From contig NZ_QTPO01000011.1 in the NCBI RefSeq assembly GCF_003853645.1, forward strand, positions 1 to 64,000: a stretch of 64,000 nt of DNA. Reading direction: 5' to 3'. The notes under the pieces were generated by a model, which did not search any database, was not told the DNA's origin, and worked only from the letters and a program-made list of their open reading frames with translations. How positions within the stretch are numbered: the stretch's first letter is position 1; each line of letters starts with the position of its first letter. Origin of the DNA: Burkholderia sp. Bp9143. Its GTDB lineage: Bacteria; Pseudomonadota; Gammaproteobacteria; Burkholderiales; Burkholderiaceae. Shown here one piece after another: positions 17,823 to 26,378 of this stretch. Made by a program: the position numbers and the translations under genes.

Positions 17823-18797
17823 GTGGGAATCAACTTCGATTTGACCGACTTGCAGGCGTTTCGCGCCGTGGTGGAGCTGGGCAGCTTCCGGAAGGCCGCC
17901 GAGTCGATCAGCATTTCGCAGCCCGCATTGAGTCGCCGGATCGACAAGCTGGAGGAAGCGCTCGGCGTGCGCCTGTTCGAGCGCACCACGCGCAGCGTCA
18001 CGCTGACCACCGTCGGCCGCGTGTTCGCGCCGAGCGCCGAGCAACTGCTGGACGATCTCGACGTCGCGCTGCTCGGCATCCGCGACGTGTCATCGAGTCG
18101 CCTCGGCCACGTGACGATCGCGTGCGTGCCGTCGGTCGCCTACTACTTTCTGCCCAACGTGATCGCGAGCTATCATCGCCGCTTTCCGCGCATCCGGGTC
18201 AAGCTGCTCGATGCGAGCGCGAACGAGGTGCTGAGTGCCGTGATCAGCGGCGAGGCCGATTTCGGCGTGAGTTTCATGGGCAGCCAGGAGCCCGAGATCG
18301 AGTTCAAGCTGCTGCTGCAGGAGCGGTTCGTCGCCGCGTGCCGGCGCGACCATCCGCTCGCGCGCAAGAAGCGTGTGACCTGGAACGAGCTTTACGAGTA
18401 CGAGTATGTGTCGGTGGACAAGACGTCCGGCAACCGACTGTTGCTCGACCAGGCGCTGACGGCCGTCGCGCCGCGCGCGCCGAGCGTGTGCGAGACGCGC
18501 CACGTGACGACCATGCTCGGGTTGATCGAGGCGGGGCTCGGTGTTGCCGCGGTACCGTCAATGGCGATGCCCGGCGATGATCATCCGCTGCTCACGAGCG
18601 TGCCGCTCGTCGAGCCGGTGGTCAAGCGCCGGGTCGGCATCGTGAAACGGCGGGGACGCCCGCTGACGCCGGCGGCGGAGGAGTTTCACCGGGCGGTCGT
18701 CGGCGCGAAGCGCGGCGGCACCGCGCGCGGCGATGGATCGAAGTCAGTGACGCATACGACCGATACAACAGGAACATCGAGGAAGACCGCATCGTGA
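17823..18797 (+). CDS. LysR-family transcriptional regulator
   Basis: 324 aa from a GTG. The winged HTH is at about 7-65 (DLQAFRAVVELGSFRKAAESISISQPALSRRIDKLE in outline), followed by a periplasmic-binding-like inducer domain (about 95-300: GHVTIACVPSVAYYFLP, GLIEAGLGVAAVPSMA). The Thr/Gly/Lys-rich tail after residue 300 is unusually long. Its stop overlaps the GTG start of the dicarboxylate symporter gene by 4 nt (GTGA), so regulator and transporter are translated together. It likely controls the 18.8-22.3 kb carboxylate-transport genes (inference). Confidence 0.92.
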   Translation: MGINFDLTDLQAFRAVVELGSFRKAAESISISQPALSRRIDKLEEALGVRLFERTTRSVTLTTVGRVFAPSAEQLLDDLDVALLGIRDVSSSRLGHVTIACVPSVAYYFLPNVIASYHRRFPRIRVKLLDASANEVLSAVISGEADFGVSFMGSQEPEIEFKLLLQERFVAACRRDHPLARKKRVTWNELYEYEYVSVDKTSGNRLLLDQALTAVAPRAPSVCETRHVTTMLGLIEAGLGVAAVPSMAMPGDDHPLLTSVPLVEPVVKRRVGIVKRRGRPLTPAAEEFHRAVVGAKRGGTARGDGSKSVTHTTDTTGTSRKTAS

Positions 18798-20104
18798 GGC
18801 TGGCAAGACCGCTTCGTTCGCTCTACGTGCAGGTGCTGCTGGCGATGGTGCTCGGCGTGAGCGTCGGCCACGTCTGGCCGTCGGCGGGCGCGATGCTCAA
18901 GCCGCTCAGCGATGCATTCGTCGGTCTCGTGCGGATGATGATCGCGCCGATCGTGTTCTGCACGATCGTCTCGGGCATCACGTCGCTCGCGAACGGCAAA
19001 GCCATCGGACGTACGATCGTCCACGCGCTGGCGCTGTTCTATCTGCTGACCGCCGCCGCGCTCGCATTCGGGCTCGTCACCGCGTTCGTGCTGCGGCCCG
19101 GCGCCGGCATGCACGTCGACGTGCGCCATCTCGATTCGAGCATCCTGGCGCAATACGTGCAGCATGCGCAGCCGCACGGGCTCGTCGAGTTCGCGCTGAG
19201 CGTGATCCCGGACACGATGCTCGGCGCGTTCCAGAAGGGCGAGGTGCTGCCCGTGCTGCTGCTGTCGCTGCTGTTCGGTTTTTCGCTGAATGCGTATCCG
19301 CAGGCCGGGCGGCCCGTGCTGGCGCTGATCGACGGTGTCGCGCAGGTCGTCTTTCGCGTGCTGGCGATGATCATGCGGCTCGCGCCGCTCGGCGCATTCG
19401 GCGCGATGGCGTTTACGGTGGGCCGCTTCGGCATCGGCTCGGTCGGCTCGCTCGCGCGGCTGATGGCGTCGTTCTACGTGGCCTGCGGACTGTTCGTCGC
19501 GCTGGTGCTCGCACCGCTCGCACGACTGCACGGTTTCGCGTTGTGGCGGCTGTTGCGCTATCTCCGCGAGGAATTGCTGATCGTCCTCGCGACGTCGTCC
19601 ACGGAGCCGGTATTGCCGCGGCTGATCGTCAAGCTGGAGTCGCTGGGTTGCGACAAGGGTGTCGTCGGGCTCGTGCTGCCGGCCGGCTACTCATTCAACC
19701 TGGACGGCACCGCGATCTACCTGACGCTCGCCGCATTGTTCATCGCGCAGGCGTGCGACGTGCCGCTTTCCGCGCCGCAAATCGCGGCGATGCTGGCGTT
19801 GATGCTGCTGACGTCGAAGGGTGCGGCCGGCGTGTCCGGCAGCGGGCTCGTCGCACTCGTCGCGACACTCGCGGTGATGCCCGACCTGCCGGTGGCCGGC
19901 GTCGCGCTTCTGGTCGGCATCGATCGCTTCATGTCGGAAGCGCGCGCGCTGACGAGCGTGATCAGCAATGCGTGCGCGGTGATCTTCGTGTCGTCGTGGG
20001 AAGGGGCGTGCGATCGTGCGCGTCTCGCACTGATGCTGAGCACGGCCGGGCCGGCGGGCCCGAACGGTATCGACGATGCCGGGCGCGACGGGAAGGCTGT
20101 CTGA
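18794..20104 (+). CDS. Dicarboxylate/amino acid:cation symporter (DAACS, DctA/GltP-like)
   Basis: 436 aa inner-membrane protein starting at a GTG that overlaps the LysR stop. It shows the DAACS pattern: hairpin-loop motif ATSSTEPVLPRLIVKLESLG near 258, NMDGT-equivalent NLDGTAIYLTLAALFIAQA near 300, and SKGAAGVSGSGLVALVATL near 350 (HP2). The family couples Na+ or H+ to uptake of C4-dicarboxylates or glutamate; the exact substrate is not readable. Co-location with a LysR, a ModA-like binding protein and a CitA-like symporter suggests di- or tricarboxylates. Confidence 0.92.
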   Translation: MRLARPLRSLYVQVLLAMVLGVSVGHVWPSAGAMLKPLSDAFVGLVRMMIAPIVFCTIVSGITSLANGKAIGRTIVHALALFYLLTAAALAFGLVTAFVLRPGAGMHVDVRHLDSSILAQYVQHAQPHGLVEFALSVIPDTMLGAFQKGEVLPVLLLSLLFGFSLNAYPQAGRPVLALIDGVAQVVFRVLAMIMRLAPLGAFGAMAFTVGRFGIGSVGSLARLMASFYVACGLFVALVLAPLARLHGFALWRLLRYLREELLIVLATSSTEPVLPRLIVKLESLGCDKGVVGLVLPAGYSFNLDGTAIYLTLAALFIAQACDVPLSAPQIAAMLALMLLTSKGAAGVSGSGLVALVATLAVMPDLPVAGVALLVGIDRFMSEARALTSVISNACAVIFVSSWEGACDRARLALMLSTAGPAGPNGIDDAGRDGKAV

Positions 20105-20118
20105 TGCACGCCTTCCCG
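20089..20118. terminator. Hairpin between convergent genes
   Basis: Inverted repeat CGGGAAGGC (20089-20097) and GCCTTCCCG (20110-20118) between the convergent symporter (stop 20104) and ModA-like (stop at 20129) genes. It partly overlaps the symporter 3' end. No T-run on either side, so termination strength is uncertain. Confidence 0.4.
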
Positions 20119-20128
20119 CGGTTCGTGC

Positions 20129-20911
20129 TCAACGAGCGGAGACGGAATCCAGCCCGGTCGATTTCACTTCCGGCTGCACGTCGGGCGACGCGAGATAGTC
20201 GAGGAGCGCCTTCGCTTCCTTCGGATGTTGCGCGCCGACAGGAACGCCGGCGGCGAAGCGCGTGACGGACTGCAGCGATTCGGGAATCTTGCCGACGAAG
20301 GTCGCGCCCTGGACGGGCAGCAGTTCGCTCACCTGCTGGAAACCGATCTCGTAGTCGCCGTTCGCGACCACGGATGCGACCGGAATCCGCGGGATCATCT
20401 TCGCCTTCGATTTCACCTGGTCCTCGATGCCGAGCTTCCTGAACAATTCCCGCTCGATGTAGACGCCGCTCGCGCTGTCCGAGTAGGCGATCGACTTCGC
20501 ATGCAGCAGCACCTGCTTGAGGCTCTCGGCCGTGCTGATGTCGGGTTTCGCCGCGCCGTCGCGCACGACCATGCCGATCCGTGAATCGGCCAGCTCGACG
20601 CGCGAGCCGGGGATCACCTTGCCTTGCTTGATCAGATCGTCGAGCGCGTAGCCGACCATGATCACCGCGTCGGCCGGCTCGCCGCGCGCGAGCCGGTTCG
20701 GGATCGCTTCGGGCGATTTGCCCATCGACGGGCCGAGCGCGGTGTCGAGCGTGTTGCCGGTGTTCGACGCGAACTGCGGGCCGAGCAGCTTGTAGGCGGC
20801 GGTGAAGCCGCCCGAGCTCATCACGTGCAGGTCGGCGGCCTGCACGTTCGCGGTGACTGCGAGGGTGGCGACGAGCGCGGTCGCGCACAGTTTCAGGAGC
20901 GGGTTTTTCAT
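20129..20911 (-). CDS. ModA-like periplasmic substrate-binding protein (SBP type 11), no ABC partner
   Basis: 260 aa with a Sec signal peptide (MKNPLLKLCATALVATLAVTANVQA). The mature protein begins ADLHVMSSGGFTAAYKLLGPQF, matching the molybdate/sulfate-type binding fold with GGF in place of the usual AAxSL, and includes GEPADAVIMVGYALDDL and KSIAYSDSASGVYIERELF. No ABC permease or ATPase lies nearby; instead it sits 57 nt downstream of a citrate/H+ symporter on the same strand. Such orphan ModA-like proteins may bind organic anions and act as scavenging or sensing subunits (inference). Confidence 0.85.
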   Translation of the reverse strand: MKNPLLKLCATALVATLAVTANVQAADLHVMSSGGFTAAYKLLGPQFASNTGNTLDTALGPSMGKSPEAIPNRLARGEPADAVIMVGYALDDLIKQGKVIPGSRVELADSRIGMVVRDGAAKPDISTAESLKQVLLHAKSIAYSDSASGVYIERELFRKLGIEDQVKSKAKMIPRIPVASVVANGDYEIGFQQVSELLPVQGATFVGKIPESLQSVTRFAAGVPVGAQHPKEAKALLDYLASPDVQPEVKSTGLDSVSAR

Positions 20912-20968
20912 GGTCGTGGACGTGGTCTGGGTCGTGCGAAGTCGGGGCAGGTTGTTCGGCCTGAGGCT

Positions 20969-22264
20969 TCAGTGCGCCGGCGTCAGCGTCGCCGGCTGGC
21001 GGCGATAGAGTACGAACGTCGCCAGCAGTGCACACACCGCGGCGAGGCTCATCCAGTAGCCGGGGGCGGCCTTGTCGCCGGTCATGTGAATGAGCGCCGT
21101 CGAGATCGCGGGGGTGAAGCCGCCGAACACGGCCGTCGCGAGGCTGTAGGCGAGCGAGAACCCTGCGACGCGCACTTCCACCGGCATCACTTCCGTCAGC
21201 GCGACGACCATCGCGCCGTTATAGATCCCGTACATGAACGACAGCCACAGAAGCACGAGCAGCATGTTGACGAACGACGGCGCGTGAGCGAGCAGCGACA
21301 GCGCCGGATAGGCGGTCGCGATCGCGAGCAACGTCATGCCGACGAGCAGCGGCCGGCGGCCGATGCGATCCGAGAGTGCGCCGCCGATCGGCAGCCACAC
21401 GAAGTTCGACACGCCGACACACAGCGTCACGAGCAGGCTGTCGGCGGTGCTGAGGTGCAGGACGGTCTTGCCGAAGGTCGGCGCGTAGACGGTGATCAGG
21501 TAGAAGCTCGTGGTGGTCATCGCGACCAGCATCATGCCGGCGACCACGACGCCCCAGTTCCGCAGCAGCGTGCCGAACACTTCCTTCATGCCGGGACGAT
21601 GCCGGCGCGCCTTGAACTCCTGCGTTTCCTCCAGGTTGCGACGCAGCATGAAGATGAACGGCACGATCATGCAGCCGACGAAGAACGGCACGCGCCATCC
21701 CCACGCGGCGATCGCCGATGCGCTCAGCCATTGATTGAGCGCGAAGCCGAGGCCGGCCGCGACGACGATCGCGACCTGCTGGCTGGCCGACTGCCAGCTC
21801 GTGAAGAAGCCCTTGCGGCCGGGCGTGGCCATCTCGGCGAGATAGACCGACACGCCGCCCAGCTCGGCACCCGCCGAAAAGCCCTGCAGCAGCCGCCCGA
21901 TCAGCACGAGCGCGGGCGCGAGCAGGCCGATCGTCGCGTAGCCCGGCACGAACGCGATCAGGATGGTGCCGCTGGCCATGATGGCCAGCGTGACGATCAG
22001 GCCCTTGCGGCGGCCGACGTCGTCGATGTAGGCGCCCAGCACGACCGCGCCCAGCGGCCGCATCAGGAAGCCCGCGCCGAAGACCGCGAACGTCATCATC
22101 AGCGACGCGAACTCGCTCGCGGCCGGAAAGAACACGGCCGCGATCTGCGTCGCGTAGAAGCCGAACAGGAAGAAGTCGAACTGCTCGAGGAAGTTGCCGG
22201 CCGTCACGCGGAATACCGCGGCGGCCTTCGAACGTCCGGTCGGAAGGCTGGGCGAGGGGTGCAT
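20969..22264 (-). CDS. citA: MHS-family citrate (tricarballylate)/proton symporter, CitA-like
   Basis: 431 aa from the ATG at 22264 (GGAGAC 7 nt upstream); a longer frame lacks a ribosome site. Very close in pattern to the CitA citrate-proton symporter: [20 protein letters not shown] near residue 20, [55 protein letters not shown] and the second-half motif [19 protein letters not shown]. Twelve membrane helices are expected. It imports citrate or tricarballylate with protons. Likely co-transcribed with the ModA-like gene. CitA and tricarballylate permeases are hard to separate by sequence. Confidence 0.88.
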   Translation of the reverse strand: MHPSPSLPTGRSKAAAVFRVTAGNFLEQFDFFLFGFYATQIAAVFFPAASEFASLMMTFAVFGAGFLMRPLGAVVLGAYIDDVGRRKGLIVTLAIMASGTILIAFVPGYATIGLLAPALVLIGRLLQGFSAGAELGGVSVYLAEMATPGRKGFFTSWQSASQQVAIVVAAGLGFALNQWLSASAIAAWGWRVPFFVGCMIVPFIFMLRRNLEETQEFKARRHRPGMKEVFGTLLRNWGVVVAGMMLVAMTTTSFYLITVYAPTFGKTVLHLSTADSLLVTLCVGVSNFVWLPIGGALSDRIGRRPLLVGMTLLAIATAYPALSLLAHAPSFVNMLLVLLWLSFMYGIYNGAMVVALTEVMPVEVRVAGFSLAYSLATAVFGGFTPAISTALIHMTGDKAAPGYWMSLAAVCALLATFVLYRRQPATLTPAH

Positions 22265-22982
22265 CAGGGTGTCTCCAGGGAATCGGGAAAATGCGCGGGG
22301 AGCGGTCGATTGTCGTTTCGGCAATGTTCGCCCGGAGACGGGGAAACGTTAAGTGCGAATTTTGGAAGGATTGATGTTGTTTGGTTATCAATGAGGCATG
22401 GATGCGTGGGGACGGGGGATGCGAGCCAGGTAGTCGTATCCGCGGCGGAGCGCTCGCGGACAAAAAGGTGACTGATCTGGCGTGCTGGCGAACGAGATAC
22501 TCGTTGTCCGCGGCGATCCACAATCGAGCAGTCCGAAGGTGCGCAATTCAAGCACCGCCGACGCCATCGGAAGGCAATACCTTATGAGACTTCCATGGCC
22601 TGTTATTTCCGACAGTTGACAGTTAAATGCGACCTGTAAGGGCAATGTTTTCCTGGAAACCAAATGGTTACTCGGAATTCTGCGGAAGTCGATATAGGAA
22701 ACATTTGCGGAATGCCGCTTACAGCTCGATGGGCGCGCCAGATGATTCATCATGAACTGCGCCGGATTGGCTCTCGAACTGCTTCAGCCGTGAAGAAGGT
22801 AAAAAATACCAATACTGTTGGGCCGCGATCGAAAATCTGCTGATTCGGGAAATGTTGCCGGTTTTCTGTGCTGACGTTTTAACGTTTGTTATGAAATGGG
22901 GTTGGGCAGTGTGGCAAAATCTCGTCTGCCATTCGGCTTCCCCAATTTATATTTATTTTCATTGCCCGAGGAGATATTCGAT
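22265..22982. other. Long intergenic region before the T6SS cassette
   Basis: 718 bp, clearly AT-richer than its surroundings from about 22560 on, marking the left edge of the vgrG cassette. It holds the divergent promoters of citA (minus) and vgrG (plus). A sigma-54-like sequence TGGCTCTCGAACTGCT (22768-22783) has correct GG-N10-GC spacing but only a fair match. The minus ORF at 22388-22753 shows no coding signal. Confidence 0.5.
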
Positions 22983-25535
22983 ATGGGTAGGTTGCCCAAT
23001 TCGTTGATGCTCGATGCTGGTATCGAGCAGACGGACCGGACGCTCATCCTGGACACTCCCCTCGGGGCGAAAGTGCTTTTGCCGCAGCGGGTTGTCGGCG
23101 AATCCCGATTGGGCAGGGACTTCGAACTCATTGTCGACGTTGTTTCGAAGGAGCATGCGCTCCAACTGAAGAGGCTGATGGCACAACCCGTCACGTTATG
23201 GGTGCGTCAGGCCGACGACTCGTACCTTCCGTGGCACGGTTACGTCCATGCGACGCGACGTCTCGGCGCGGATGGAGGGCTCAGCTACTACCAGCTTTCG
23301 TTCGCATCATGGATGCGTTTCCTTCAGTATCGAAAGGATGCGCGCATCTTTCAGGAACTGACGACCGCAGACATCCTGACCGCGGTATTCAACGGCCATG
23401 CGCAGGCACGCGGACACTTCCGGCTCGATGTGAAAGACCCGGGCGCGGTGCGATCCTACTGTACACAGTACGAAACCGACCACAATTTCGTCCATCGGTT
23501 GATGGAGTCGGAGGGATGGTTCACGTATGTCGAGCATGCCGAGGACGGCAAGTCGCATACGGTTGTGGTGTCCGACGACCTCCTGAATGGCAAGGCTCTC
23601 GCAACCCAGCGGGTACCGTTCTATCGCGGTGACCGGGACGGTCAGGCCGGCACGCTCGTCGAATGGGGCGGCGAACGCAGGACGCAGAGCGTCGGCTATG
23701 CGTTCAGCACGGTGGATTACAAACGTCCGACACGCGCCTTGCAGCGGGCGGACCTGTCCTCGGTCGACCAAGGCGAGATCCCGCAGCAGCTGGAGGTCTA
23801 CGAATACGCAGGTCACTATAGCTTCCCGGTTACCGGCGATTCACGCGACCGTGGCGAGCGTGCCATGCGAATTCGCGTTGAGGAGATGGCCTCCCGCAGC
23901 AAGCGGTTTTTCGGCGTGGGCAGTGTGCCGTGCATGGACGCCGGTCGATGGTTCTCGCTCGAAGACCATCCCGAGCACAACGAAGACAAGCCCGAGGACC
24001 GCGAGTTTGCGATTCTCGGCGTGCGTTGGGCTATCCAGAACAATCTGCCGCTGGGCAACAGCCGCCCGTTCCCGGGCAGCCTGCAGCGGCGCCTGTCGCG
24101 TCTGCGTGCCGAGTACAAGGACCGGCAAGCCGCATTCGTGTCCAGAGACCCATTAGGCAATGAAAGCTTCGTGCTGGCCGAAATCGAGGTGCAGCGCCGC
24201 TCCGTACCGTTCCGCAGCCCGTTCGAGCACAGAAAGCCGGTCATGCACATGCAGACGGCCACTATCGTGGGACCGGCGGGTGAGGAGGTGTACACGGACG
24301 AGCTGAACCGTGTGAAGGCGCAGATGCACTGGGACCGTCTGGGCAGCAGCAACGAGGCGTCGTCCTGCTGGATGCGCGTGATACAGCCGCACGCCGGCAA
24401 AGGATTCGGCGGTGTGTTCGTCCCGCGAATCGGTCAGGAAGTCGCCGTCAACTACCTCGACGGGGATTGCGACCGCCCGGTCGTCAGCGGCGTGCTCTTT
24501 CACTCGGTCAATTCGCCGCATTGGCATTCGAATGGCCTGCTGTCCGGTTTCAAGTCACAGGAGTACGGCGGCCAAGGTTTCAATCAACTCGTATTCGACG
24601 ACGCCACGTCGCAGAACCGGGCGCAGCTTTACAGTTCGACGGCGAATTCGTATCTGCACGTCGGTTATCTCATCGACCACAACGGCAATTCGCGCGGCAA
24701 CTACCTTGGCACGGGCTTCGAGCTGAAGACCGAGGCGTCAGGCGCGCTGCGGGCCGGACATGGACTGTACGTGTCGACCTATGCCCGCGCTGGCACGTCG
24801 AGTCAGCCGCTGGATGTGAAGGAAGCCACGCAGCACCTTCTCGATTCGAGCGGCGTGATTCAGCATCGGTCGCTTGCAGCAGCCGACGGCAAGGCCGACA
24901 CCCTGGACGATGCACAGGACGCCATCAAGGACTTCGCCGCGGCGACGCAGAGCGATGCGCAGGGCAATATGGCGGGGGGCAGGACAGCGGGCGGAGGCAC
25001 GGGGAGTGCCAACGCGTTTTCGCAACCCGTCATGCTGCTCGCGAGCCCGGCGGACATGGGCCTGTCGACGCAGAAGTCGCTCCATGCGGCAGCGACCCAG
25101 CACGTCAATCTGGTCAGCGGCGAGAGCACCTACGTTTCGGCGGCCAGGTCGTGGATTGCCAGCGTTGGCGAGAAATTGAGCTTCTTCGTGCAGAACGCCG
25201 GTATCAAGCTGTTTGCCGGCAAAGGCAAGGTCGAAGTGCAGGCACAGTCGGACAACATCGAAATCACGGCCGACAAGACCGTGAAGGTCGTTTCCACTGC
25301 AGATGCCGTCAACGTGCTGGCCGAGAAGGAAATCACGCTGAGCGCCGGCGGTGCCACCATCCGCATCGCCGGGGGCAACATCTACGTCCATGCGCCTGGT
25401 ACGGTCGAGGTCAAGGGCAGCCCCCTCGTCTTCGATGGCCCGGCTGGCGAAAACGTGTCGGCGCAGTTGGCGTCTTCGAAGTCGTGCGCCCAACAGTTCG
25501 CCGCCGCAGCGCAGGCCGGCTCGGCGCTCGTGTAG
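22983..25535 (+). CDS. vgrG: Type VI secretion tip protein VgrG with DUF2345 extension
   Basis: 850 aa from the ATG at 22983 (GAGGAGA about 9 nt upstream), preferred to an in-frame start 29 codons earlier. The gp27-like N-terminus starts LILDTPLGAKVLLPQRVVGESRLGRDFELIVDV. The gp5 OB-fold (about 440-505) has VFVPRIGQEVAVNYLDGDCDRPVV. A Gln/Ala/Gly linker leads to the DUF2345 beta-helical extension (about 675-820, repeated short beta segments such as VEVQAQSDNIEITADKTVKV). VgrG trimers cap the T6SS tube and carry effectors. The following DUF4123 and VasX-like genes are its expected chaperone and cargo. Confidence 0.95.
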   Translation: MGRLPNSLMLDAGIEQTDRTLILDTPLGAKVLLPQRVVGESRLGRDFELIVDVVSKEHALQLKRLMAQPVTLWVRQADDSYLPWHGYVHATRRLGADGGLSYYQLSFASWMRFLQYRKDARIFQELTTADILTAVFNGHAQARGHFRLDVKDPGAVRSYCTQYETDHNFVHRLMESEGWFTYVEHAEDGKSHTVVVSDDLLNGKALATQRVPFYRGDRDGQAGTLVEWGGERRTQSVGYAFSTVDYKRPTRALQRADLSSVDQGEIPQQLEVYEYAGHYSFPVTGDSRDRGERAMRIRVEEMASRSKRFFGVGSVPCMDAGRWFSLEDHPEHNEDKPEDREFAILGVRWAIQNNLPLGNSRPFPGSLQRRLSRLRAEYKDRQAAFVSRDPLGNESFVLAEIEVQRRSVPFRSPFEHRKPVMHMQTATIVGPAGEEVYTDELNRVKAQMHWDRLGSSNEASSCWMRVIQPHAGKGFGGVFVPRIGQEVAVNYLDGDCDRPVVSGVLFHSVNSPHWHSNGLLSGFKSQEYGGQGFNQLVFDDATSQNRAQLYSSTANSYLHVGYLIDHNGNSRGNYLGTGFELKTEASGALRAGHGLYVSTYARAGTSSQPLDVKEATQHLLDSSGVIQHRSLAAADGKADTLDDAQDAIKDFAAATQSDAQGNMAGGRTAGGGTGSANAFSQPVMLLASPADMGLSTQKSLHAAATQHVNLVSGESTYVSAARSWIASVGEKLSFFVQNAGIKLFAGKGKVEVQAQSDNIEITADKTVKVVSTADAVNVLAEKEITLSAGGATIRIAGGNIYVHAPGTVEVKGSPLVFDGPAGENVSAQLASSKSCAQQFAAAAQAGSALV

Positions 25536-25538
25536 GGC

Positions 25539-26348
25539 ATGGGCATGGTTCATTACGTCATCGTTGAGGCTGTCAACGGAAAGCTTGAGCTGTCTGGCGT
25601 GCCGCCGATCTATGAAGTCGGTGAGCTGGTTCCGGAGGCGCGTCCCGAGCTCGAGGGCGTGGCTCCCGTGTTGTACTGCGCCGAGCATCCCGAACTGCAA
25701 TTGCCAGCGCTGAGAGAACGCGCCGAGTCGGACCTGGAGAATGGTTTGCCGCCCGTCGTTTGCGCGATTGTCGAATGCGGAAAGGCGACGGGCCGGCTGC
25801 AGCGGCATCTGGCTGACCGGTTGATACTGCAGGCACCGACATCGGGCGATGCGGTTTTCCGCTATTACGACCCGCGCGTGTTTCCGCACCTGCGCCGCAT
25901 TCTCAAGGCCGAGCAGATGGGGGCGCTTCTGGGGCCCGTTGAAACGTGGACGTACCTCGATCCTGCAGGCGACTGGGCGGTGGTGAGCGGCGTAGCCGAA
26001 CCGGACGCGGATTTCGGCACTACCGTAGACCAGCACGCGCGAATTGCCCGCATCGAGCTGGTTCAGCGCGCGCTCGACCTGCTCCGGTGCAACGGTACGG
26101 TGTCTCGTCCCGATATGCCGGCGCTGCTCGATGCACAGCTGGCGAAAGGTGAATCTCATGGACTCGCCGGCGGGGACCTGCTTGCTTTTGCCCTTCACGG
26201 CACACTCGTTTCCCCGTGCTTCGATCGTCACCCGCGTGTCCAGTCCGTCCTGCAAACGCCGCGGAAAGGCCCGTATACCGAAGCGGTATCGAACTGGAGC
26301 GCGGCAGACTGGGAAACGATTGCGCGTGAGAGCATCCAATATCAATGA
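25539..26348 (+). CDS. DUF4123 domain T6SS effector adaptor/chaperone (Tap/TEC type)
   Basis: 269 aa, starting 3 nt after the vgrG stop (Met3 at 25545 is an alternative). It has the hallmark FRYYDPRVFPHLRRIL near residue 108 and a C-terminal helical half (ARIELVQRALDLLRCNG). DUF4123 proteins load a specific effector onto their cognate VgrG C-terminus. Position between vgrG and the large VasX-like gene makes that gene the likely client. Cytoplasmic and not itself secreted in known cases. Confidence 0.9.
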   Translation: MGMVHYVIVEAVNGKLELSGVPPIYEVGELVPEARPELEGVAPVLYCAEHPELQLPALRERAESDLENGLPPVVCAIVECGKATGRLQRHLADRLILQAPTSGDAVFRYYDPRVFPHLRRILKAEQMGALLGPVETWTYLDPAGDWAVVSGVAEPDADFGTTVDQHARIARIELVQRALDLLRCNGTVSRPDMPALLDAQLAKGESHGLAGGDLLAFALHGTLVSPCFDRHPRVQSVLQTPRKGPYTEAVSNWSAADWETIARESIQYQ

Positions 26349-26378
26349 GCCCGGGTGGCGGCAAAAGAGAGAAAAAGA

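Noticed and set aside
22388..22753. 121-codon minus ORF in the region before vgrG
   Set aside because: AT-rich promoter DNA; translation shows no recognisable features.
22768..22783. Sigma-54-like site TGGCTCTCGAACTGCT upstream of vgrG
   Set aside because: Spacing is right but the -24 box departs from consensus and the leader would be about 190 nt; kept only as a note.
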